Origin: Acephala macrosclerotiorum
Lineage: Eukaryota; Ascomycota; Leotiomycetes; Helotiales; Mollisiaceae
Direction: 5' to 3'
NCBI GenBank assembly: GCA_014904845.1
Contig: MU119240.1
Coordinates: 248,001-312,000, forward strand
DNA: 64,000 bases
Below are positions 57,142 to 64,000 of the stretch, in pieces. Made by a program: the position numbers and the translations under genes. The notes beneath the pieces were generated by a model. It searched no databases. It was not told where the DNA came from and saw nothing but the letters and a program-made list of their open reading frames with translations. How positions within the stretch are numbered: the stretch's first letter is position 1; every line of letters starts with the position of its first letter.

Positions 57142-57589
57142 GATTGAGCTTTGGGTGAAGCGATGTGTTTATCCGATGAAAGAGCGACAAGCTGGAAACC
57201 CAAAGAGGACCGAAGTATCTTGAAGGCCCGTTCCGTGCCCAGAACTTTATAAAAAAGAGCCGCACCCATCGTTCGGCCCCCATCCAGGAACAACCAAGAT
57301 CATCTCGCCAGCATACAATACGATATCACCAATCATATCATCCGAGTTTTTAAATTCAAATCTTAAGCTTTGGCGGATCTTTAGGGCTGTGCCCGCAGGC
57401 GCCCCTGAGTAATACAAAAATACCTTCGTCTCATCTTTTGATTGGTTGCTAGAGCACGAACTGGGGTGGCTCATTGGAGTGGAAGCGAAGTGATCGCTAG
57501 ATCGTGGGATGAGGGTGATTTTGAGATTGGATGAGATTTTAGCTTCGCGCTTGCCCAAATGAGCGATATCATGTCCACGTCCATTGAAA
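57142..57589. other. intergenic, GH71 promoter side
   Basis: No gene is seen. An N-terminal part of the adjacent pseudogene may begin inside this stretch but is too degraded to place. Confidence 0.35.
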
Positions 57590-58481
57590 GAGCAGCATGC
57601 CATTTGACGTTCATCCTCAACGAATATATTCCTTACTGCGGCGAGGGCCAGCAAGAGACAAGTATGACCATCAAAGCTGCACAAAGTGGCACCTTCTCGA
57701 GACTCATCTGATCCCCTTGACAAGCTACATGGGGAGCCCACAGTTACAGCACTAATGCAGGCCGAAATCATCATCGTCGACGCGCCGGGCCGTCCACTAA
57801 ACACGCCGCACTTGAACGCGTGAGATGGAAGCGAGCTCGGGCTCGGATTAGAGGACGACGTCGAAAAAGACCTAGGTGGACTTCGAGAGCAGGGAGAGAG
57901 ACCATACTGGATCCCTTCCGGGGCATCAATGCATCCATTAGGTGGCCTAGGCTACGCACGCTTCGCCTTCGAAGTTGCCCATCGAGAAAAAATGATCTCG
58001 GCCTCTTCTTCGACACTATAATCCTCCCCACCGCCTCCGGCAGCACCCTAGCCGGCATATCGCCGGCTTTAAACTCCTCCAGAAAATCTCCCTCAACTCC
58101 CCTGAAGAAGAGAAGCAGAAATCATGAAAGATAATAGGGATTGACGTCATCGCGAATTCTCTAGAGCAAAGCGGAGCTCAGATATTACAGATTGCGAGGA
58201 ATACTCGGACTTTGATTGGACTTGAAGAGAATGATATTCGGGAAAGTGATGTTATGGTTGATGATCGATGGAACGCGATGATACGGTTTCGTGGATCAGG
58301 AGACGAAGGATGCGGTGAAGATGTTGGCGGGCTTGGAGGGGATACTGACGGATCCAGTGTATACAGGGAAGGCGATGGCGGGGTTGATTGGGAGGGCGAG
58401 GGAGAGTTTGAGGGGCGCGGGAATGTGTTTGTGCATACTGGGGGTGTGCTGGTTTTGAGTGCGTATCCTGATCTTATGTGA
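57590..58481 (+). pseudogene. D-cysteine desulfhydrase / ACC deaminase-type PLP enzyme, heavily broken
   Basis: Fragments of one family occur in order but in different plus-strand frames: LMQAEIIIVDAPG (57750s), then KHAALERV, LREQGERPYWIPSGASMHPL with GGLGYARFAFEVAHREK, then NDLGLFFDTIILPTASGSTLAGI, then IAGFKLLQKISLNSP with a stop, [48 protein letters not shown] and [16 protein letters not shown], ending [19 protein letters not shown] at 58481. At least five frame changes and one in-frame TGA are needed, so it cannot encode an enzyme. Intact relatives are PLP-dependent and release hydrogen sulfide from D-cysteine or open the ACC ring. Segments upstream of 57740 (RASKRQV, RDSSDPLDKLHGEP) fit the family's NHTRQVA and WxD-P regions more loosely. 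Confidence 0.9.
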
Positions 58482-59108
58482 ATGACCAAAGTTGGTAGGG
58501 ATAATCTGACGGCAAGCAAAGTACGTGAGGGGGACAAAACGCCATTTTGGATGAACAAAACAAGCCTAGGGTATATGTAACAGGAAAACAGCCAGCAATG
58601 CATCTCGCACAGCAAGTCCTTCTGCCTAACACCTTTTGCCCCAACGCCACGCTAATTATATAGAGCAAATCCGACGTTCTAGCCCGCGAAGGCGCTACCT
58701 TATTATCTCTGGTGTTCCTGTCGTCTAATCTCGTCCCTAAAGTAATTCGTTCGATTCTCAGTAGGTGACTCCACCAAACTTCCCAAATCAGCAGAACCTG
58801 TCCTTTCCCTTGCTCTACCCCGACGGCCCTCCTCGACTGGAACATCTTGATATCGACCATCGGAGCCTAGCTCCTGCCCTCGCAACAGGATTGCATCTCC
58901 GCTTTTCTTGCCGAGCCCGAGACGTTGGCTTCGAGACCCTACGAAAGCAACGCTCCGGACTTTCACTCCGGACTGTTGAAAGGACCAACCAGAAAGCTCG
59001 AAAACACTTACTCTGAGCCCTTGTAGCGCATCGCCAGAGCTTTGAAACAGCGTTAAAAGGTTTTACAGAGATTTATACCTTAGCATAATAAGATTTGAGA
59101 GCTTTTTT
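58482..59108. other. no gene seen
   Basis: The frames here are short. A stretch around 58660-58720 looks superficially tRNA-like but fails to fold (see rejected). Nothing is supported. Confidence 0.35.
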
Positions 59109-59224
59109 GAGCTTTTGAGCACTTGTAAGGGCCTTTGTCTTTTGGAATGCCAAAAGTCTATTAGCAACTAGTGCATATTTAGACATTCCGAAAAATAAGG
59201 GCCCTTACAAGTGCTTAAAAGCTC
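59109..59224. repeat. large hairpin: 25 bp inverted arms with a 66 bp loop
   Basis: The left arm at 59109-59133 (GAGCTTTTGAGCACTTGTAA then GGGCC) pairs with the right arm at 59200-59224 in 24 of 25 positions. Inside the loop GGAATG (59147) can pair with CATTCC near the other side, extending the stem. It stands 14 bp from a second inverted-repeat element, so the two could be parts of one composite. Confidence 0.85.
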
Positions 59225-59238
59225 TTCGCTTATATTTG

Positions 59239-59429
59239 TACGGAGATACAGCCTATAAATAATCAAACAGAACTAGTAGAAAGTCCCCTGGTATTAATAA
59301 CACTTTGCCCGATCTGAAAATATAAACCTTTACTTCGATAGCAAGTATTACTAAATTAGAGAAAGTTTTGTTTACATTTGAAGCACTCTTACTAGTGCTA
59401 TTTGATTATTTATGGGCTGTACCTCCGTA
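59239..59429. mobile_element. MITE-like element with 29 bp terminal inverted repeats
   Basis: The left end TACGGAGATACAGCCTATAA (continuing to 59267) and the reverse complement of the right end (59401-59429) agree in 27 of 29 positions; both differences are transitions. The 191 bp element starts and ends with TA, as expected for Tc1/mariner-type insertions, and has no coding capacity. Its length and ends mark it as a non-autonomous element. Confidence 0.82.
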
Positions 59430-59617
59430 AGCTTACGTTGTAGCGACTAAAAATTAGTTATAGATTTGAAAAAAAAAAAAAAAAATTTTAAGTCTTTTTG
59501 TTTCCTTCTTTCTTTTCTATTTACAATATGAGTATAAGTCTTCTTCTCTTTCCCCATTTTTCTAATTTGTGACTAACTTTTAAACAGGCACACTTATAGC
59601 TTGAGAAAATTGATGAA

Positions 59618-59740
59618 AAGATTGGCAGATTAAGAAGATTGGCAGACTAAGAAGATTAGCAGACTGAAAAAACTAAGAGGACTAGGAGGACTAAGAGGAC
59701 TGGGAGGACTGGGAGGACTGGGAGGACTGAGAGGATTGGC
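59618..59740. repeat. two adjacent minisatellites (17-18 bp and 9 bp units)
   Basis: From 59618, AAGATTGGCAGATTAAG recurs three times with small changes (GGCAGACTAAG, AGCAGACTG). From about 59676 the 9 bp unit AGGACTGGG / AGGACTAAG recurs about seven times. The shared GAxGAxTxxGxxGACT pattern suggests the second arose from the first. Confidence 0.85.
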
Positions 59741-60049
59741 GGGCCTTAGGTAGTGAAAAGAGTGTATATAGCTAGCAAAAATGAAATAACGAGTGGATCT
59801 ATGACACATAAGCCTCACTTCCCCCCATGCATTGCAACCGAGCCTCAAAACTACCCTTTGTCTCTCTCACGGTCTCTCTCCTTGGCACGCCCCAGTCGCA
59901 AAACGGACAGGCTAATGAGAAGTCATCGTTGGAAGTCTGTGCCCTCAGTTTTTTTGTATGGGAGGAGTCCGGAGCGTGCTTTCGTAGGGAGACTTCCCAA
60001 CACCATAGCCCCTCTGGCGACCCATCATATTCCCAAGCCCAATTTTGCG

Positions 60050-60701
60050 CTACTTTCGGTTTATGATGCATCCGCCGCAGACACAGAGTATGATGAAGCC
60101 GAAGGCAGTAGGGAGAGCAACGTAGAGATCCCTTCCCTTCGGTGCCTCGGTGGGTGGTTGGTGGTAGTAATCCGGGGGTTCGTTGGTCACCATAACGGTA
60201 GGGCCTGGGGGCAGTCAGCATTCAACTCTGTGCATTCTCTCAGCAGCTTCTGGACTTTCTTGATTATTATGAGCAGGGCCGAGTATCTCGAAAATCGAGG
60301 CTGAGGAGAAGAGGCAGCAGAAAGTCCAGGGGTGTTGGGCCATTGAAGGAGTAGGTGAAGGAAGGGACTTGCCAGAAAACCGAGTTGCTTCACCACTAAT
60401 TGGGTTTATCGGATTGATATAGAGTGTGATGTTGTTGAAGGACTTGTCCTGAAGCCATTCCTTCGCGATCGTCCATGCAATAAAGCCCGTCGAAGCAGAC
60501 GTGGCAGGAGACTGAAAGGCAATCGGTCCTCCTTTCGTATCGAGATAGTCTGCCATGATATAAACCAAGGAATTCGTGCCACCGGAAGACTGCGACTCCC
60601 AGGTCACTACGTTCAGTCAGAATCTCTGAATGTCCGCAGTTGCTAGGGTCTCCTGACATACCATAAAAGGCACACACATTTTTTTCTTTTCCTAGTTCCA
60701 T
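60050..60701 (-). pseudogene. fungal single-pass membrane protein, interrupted by TAG
   Basis: Exons 60701-60662, 60606-60373 and 60204-60050 are in phase. The first intron is GTATGT to CGTAG; the second uses a GC donor (GCAAGT) and CCCCAG. The text is YVTWESQSSGGTNSLVYIMA, FQSPATSASTGFIAWTIAKEW, NNITLYINPINPISGEATRFSG, then a membrane segment LYVALPTAFGFIILCVCGGCII and NRK, TAG (60052-60050), RKIGLGNMMGRQRGYGVGKS. The frame continues after TAG with residues that I remember as conserved in fungal members (a memory not checked here), so the stop probably cut the cytoplasmic tail. No clear signal peptide is seen in the proposed first exon, so the 5' end may be decayed too. It could still make a 142-residue truncated protein. 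Confidence 0.7.
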
Positions 60702-62722
60702 TCTAGCTCTGAGACGGTAGCACTGGCTGCTTTACTCATGCTTCGCCTGCACGGCAGGTGGACTTTCATGACTTGACGGAGTTGAGTTGTTGGAACTCAC
60801 GTTACGCCTGTTTCTAGCGTTCTAAAGTTATTTCAAGGTGTGTGGAGTCACTTCGAGCTCTATTCGACTCGAGTAGACCTTCCCTTTTGACAATGCAAAT
60901 ATAGATGTGAGAAACATGAAGACACTCGCACAGTTATTAATAGCCGTACCAAAATTAGCGGCGAGGGTTGCCTGAAGTTGGTGACGACGAAATTGGTTCT
61001 GCAAAGTGCTAAATTTAAAAATTTAAAAATAGCTCTTGTCAGGTGACTGCTCCCAAATCTATACTTGGCAGCTTGAGAATTCAAATCAAAATACCATACT
61101 TGATATACTAGATAGTTCCCCTGCATCTTCTCGTTCTGTCTCTACTTTGACTTCTCTCTCATACAAAAAAGATGTTCTCAAGAATTAATATTGTACAATT
61201 TGTAACTCGACTTTGTTTTTTTCAATAAATCCTATTCTTACAATTGTTTTCGCCATCAATGCTTTGTACGCGCCTCATACCAGCATTTTGACTTTAAAAG
61301 TTAGTTATCTTTGGCGTCTTTTTCCTTGTCTATGTGTTCTAACTGCTCAGTTTGATATTCCTTCGATTCCCTTTCTTTCCTCAAAACTCCAAGTTCCGCA
61401 CAATTGTACCATCGGCACCTGAGCAGTGTGTTTCGGATTTCTTGATAGCATCTATTGCGACAATCTTCCACGTCAACTCTCACTCGAGTTTACAGAAAGA
61501 GCACTCTCTCTTGCACCTACTCTTCTTAATGATTTGCTCAAATTCGATTCTGTCTTAGCAAAACTATCGCCAAGAACAAGCAATGGCCGCTTAATCACTG
61601 GTTATATCTCAGCGGAGATATTGTGGGTCACAAATTTTATCACGTGGAAAGAGCAGGGTGATGGCACGTAGACACCAACACGAGTGGGGCACCGTCTAAT
61701 AGTGGGCTCAGCTCTAATAGCCAGTATTGCATGCGTCTCTGTTTTTTCCATTTTTTTTCTATTCCCACGCTCGTCATAAATATTGTTTTGTCGAGTTCCG
61801 AATCTTGCCTGACGAGATCCCGATAGTGGAGGGCCCAGGGATTGTCTAGTTGCTCTTTGCGGCGCGATTGTGATGGCGTGCTACACAATGTATATCTCTA
61901 TTTCTCTCATATAATAGAACATTTGGTTCTCAGGGGTCTCACTACGTCAGACTGTGCAACATTTCTCTTCTTCTTTAGTCACATAGAACCCTGCACGTGC
62001 CAAAGTCCGGCTTCCTGACCTTGATTCCCAATCCCAACTGTGCCACGTATGCCTCGTCATGGATCTTTCTACTCCGATTAAAGGCAAGGAGAAGCTGAGA
62101 GTGTGGTGAAAGATACTCAGATCCCGGTGGCATCCCGCCCGGGAGGTGCACATCCGACACCGTTTTCCTCCCTGTGCGTGGTAGCTCAGACAAGTCTTCC
62201 GGGGCAACGTTGAGAATGCTAGAGTACGGGAGCTTTACCTTATCCTTCCTCATAGGAAAAAAGACCAAACCGTCGCCATGCTTAATAGATACCTCCTTTG
62301 CATTCCATACAAAGAGGACTTAAAGAGGCAGCCTGGGTGATCTTAGGACTAGCCGTACGGCCCTGGGCTATTGAAGCATCGATGATATCCGAGGGATGAT
62401 TGATATCAGAGGGATGGTTGATCGTCACATCAAAGGGATGAAGGCTGCCAGAGGCCATTACCGGGACTAGTTAAAGGGCTTTGGAAGCAGCAAGCCGCGA
62501 ATTTTATATCTTTTGTGGCTCTTAAGCCATTGCTTCTGAGTTGTAAGTGTGGAAGAAATATCTATTTAAAAAAAGGGGGGTTTTGGATTGGAACCATGAT
62601 TGATGAGCACTGTGTTCACCTTGACGCCATCAAGTAGCATTTCGGCAGAAATATGCCGCGCACAAGGAACGATATCACATGATCAATTTGAAAAATCGAT
62701 GGTTACTAAATCCATTGGCGGG
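60702..62722. other. about 2 kb without a supported gene
   Basis: The frames at 61352-61558 and 61426-61671 (+) overlap; the latter contains QLSLEFTERALSLAPTLLND and could be an orphan exon, but no start, splice partner or family is visible. A short GATATC-(A/C)-GAGGGATG-type repeat is at 62380-62440. Otherwise nothing is recognised. Confidence 0.35.
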
Positions 62723-63375
62723 TACTACGGGGGCGCACTGCAGTCTCTAGAGGGGCGCACTGGGCAGACTATAGTGCGCCTCTCTAAGGTTTTAGATATT
62801 CCTGGCCTCTTGATTGGCCCAATTCACTTGGTCCAAGCCCGTGCTGGCCTCAGGTCTCCAAAAATATATGAAGCTATTCACACTTTTTGGCAATAGATTA
62901 TAAGATCTAAAGTACTGGATAGCTTTGGTTGCTATCCTAAAGAGTAATATCCTCTATTTTAGGGCTTCTAGGTAGTAGCATCTTCTCCGAGGGCTTTTGT
63001 CGAAGCCTCTCCTAGATAATAGCATCTCCTTTTAAGCACTAGCATCCTCCTCAGATAGTGGCATCCTTTCTCAGGCCATAGTACCCCCCTCAGTGCCTCT
63101 GTCTAGTAGTGGTAGGCCCTTCAAACAATAGTAAGCGCCCTCAGACAGTGGTAGCCCCCTTCAGACTATGGTAAGGCCTCTTAGCACTCCTCTGGAAGAG
63201 TGGCATTCTCTCTCAAAGTAGGAATAGCTTCATAATTGCATATTTAAACTCATCTTTTCATCCGATCAGGAACCTTAGGCTTCAGGCTTCAAAAAGATCA
63301 GACCAACCAGGAGGCCAAGAATTGCTAAAATCCTTAGAGGGGTGCACTGCAGTCTGCGCAGTGCGCCCCGTAGTA
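62723..63375. mobile_element. foldback element with long inverted ends and internal minisatellite
   Basis: Left end TACTACGGGGGCGCACTGCA and right end (reverse complement TACTACGGGGCGCACTGCGC) match with one gap. The similarity runs on for almost 100 bases (for example CTCTAAGG, TTTTAG and GGCCTC in both arms, 62723-62820 against 63302-63375). Between about 62990 and 63210 is a degenerate repeat of about 28 bp built on TCAGATAGTGGCATCC-like units. The element begins and ends with TA. No coding frame is seen. A defective DNA transposon is the likely origin. Confidence 0.8.
62990..63210. repeat. degenerate minisatellite within the foldback element
   Basis: Copies include CAGATAGTGGCATCCT, CAGACAGTGGTAGCCCCC and CAGACTATGGTAAGGCC, spaced 25-32 bases apart, with TAGTAGCATC and CTAGCATCC forms at the left edge. 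Confidence 0.6.
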
Positions 63376-63801
63376 ACCGAGATCCCGTGTTAAATCCCGT
63401 CCCTTCAAAATCCCACTTTAATTAAATAACAAAATTGTTTCATATTTAAAATTTAAAATATTATATTTTAATTTATTATATTTTTTATATATTATAAAAT
63501 TTTTATAATATATATATAATTATTAATATTTTTTATAAATTATAAATTTAAATTTTTTTTTTTTTATTTATTTAAATATAATCGAGTTTATTTTTAATTT
63601 ATTATTATTTTTATAAAAATTTTTTTTAAATATAATATTAATATTTATATTTAAAATTTATTATATTTTTTATCGATTGTAATTTGATTATTTTATAAGA
63701 ATAAGAAATTTTAAACCGTTTTTCAATTATATTAATTATTAAAGTTTTGCGAAAAGTGGCATTTTTGACAGAGACGGGATTTGGCACGGGATCTCGGTTA
63801 C
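63373..63801. mobile_element. inverted-repeat element filled with an A+T island
   Basis: Left end GTAACCGAGATCCCGTGTTA (63373-63401 in full) and the reverse complement of the right end (63773-63801) match in 27 of 29 positions; the two differences are TT on the left against CC on the right. Between them about 320 bases (63412-63730) consist of A and T almost alone. The ends touch the previous element, overlapping by three bases. It could be a MITE modified by repeat-induced point mutation, or a MITE that captured an AT island. Confidence 0.8.
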
Positions 63802-64000
63802 CTGCCAATCCATTTGCCTCAGGCACGAATCCTACTAAAATGCATTGCGGAGCCTCATGGCAGGAGGATGGGGAAAATGTGTTTGTTTTAGTTTATATGG
63901 CGTGGTTGGAAGCGAAGGTTGATGCCGGAATGGGCGCCTGGGGAGGGGGTGAATCACGATAGGATGTGGAGAACATGCACCACATCTTCATGGCATCATG
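63802..64000. other. window edge, no gene seen
   Basis: The frame here (63747-63962, +) starts inside the inverted repeat and has no motif. Any gene would extend beyond the window. Confidence 0.3.

Noticed and set aside
58640..58760. tRNA-like sequence
   Set aside because: There is a GTTCGATTC B-box-like string near 58748 and a stem-like CCCGCGAAGGCGC at 58683, but T-arm and acceptor stems do not pair, so no cloverleaf forms.
62990..63210. CRISPR array
   Set aside because: Repeats of about 28 bp with spacing looked array-like, but they are degenerate, lack constant spacers and lie inside a eukaryotic inverted-repeat element.

Overview
This window is filamentous ascomycete nuclear DNA, probably Leotiomycetes-like (inferred from protein character, not from a database search). 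Support: short 45-110 bp introns with GTRNGT donors and CTRAY branch sites, a dispersed 5S rRNA gene of the fungal type, and typical fungal families (HET, NACHT-ankyrin, 2EXR, OPT transporter, WSC-glyoxal oxidase, GH71).

Layout. 0.2-2.0 kb: a four-exon gene of unknown function with one in-frame TAG. 4.9-15.6 kb: a conserved housekeeping block with Maf-like nucleotide pyrophosphatase, an INO4-like bHLH factor, mitochondrial threonyl-tRNA synthetase (MST1 type), a single-pass membrane/coiled-coil protein and several fungal-specific proteins. 16.1-41.0 kb: an accessory region holding nine loci of the 2EXR family, all on the minus strand. Four look structurally sound, one (18.7 kb) lacks an in-frame start, and four are clearly broken by stops, frameshifts or deletions. 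Among them sit a 5S rRNA gene and a truncated 5S copy, a HET-domain gene and a complete oligopeptide transporter. 41.2-47.9 kb: one very large NACHT-ankyrin gene (about 2,077 aa). 49.5-57.1 kb: two secreted cell-wall or lignocellulose genes, a five-WSC glyoxal oxidase and a GH71 alpha-1,3-glucanase with tiny exons. 57.6-64 kb: decayed DNA, with a pseudogene of the D-cysteine desulfhydrase/ACC deaminase family, a membrane-protein gene interrupted by TAG, minisatellites, and three non-coding inverted-repeat elements (MITE-like), one filled with an almost pure A+T island.

Two themes stand out. First, the 2EXR array next to HET and NACHT-ankyrin genes looks like a rapidly evolving island; families of the latter two types are linked to fungal self/non-self recognition, and a shared role for 2EXR is only a hypothesis. 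Second, several otherwise continuous genes carry single TAG/TAA stops where a CAA or CAG codon would fit, and repeats show C-to-T differences. This is compatible with repeat-induced point mutation or ordinary decay. All intron and exon borders were read by eye from splice signals and phase.
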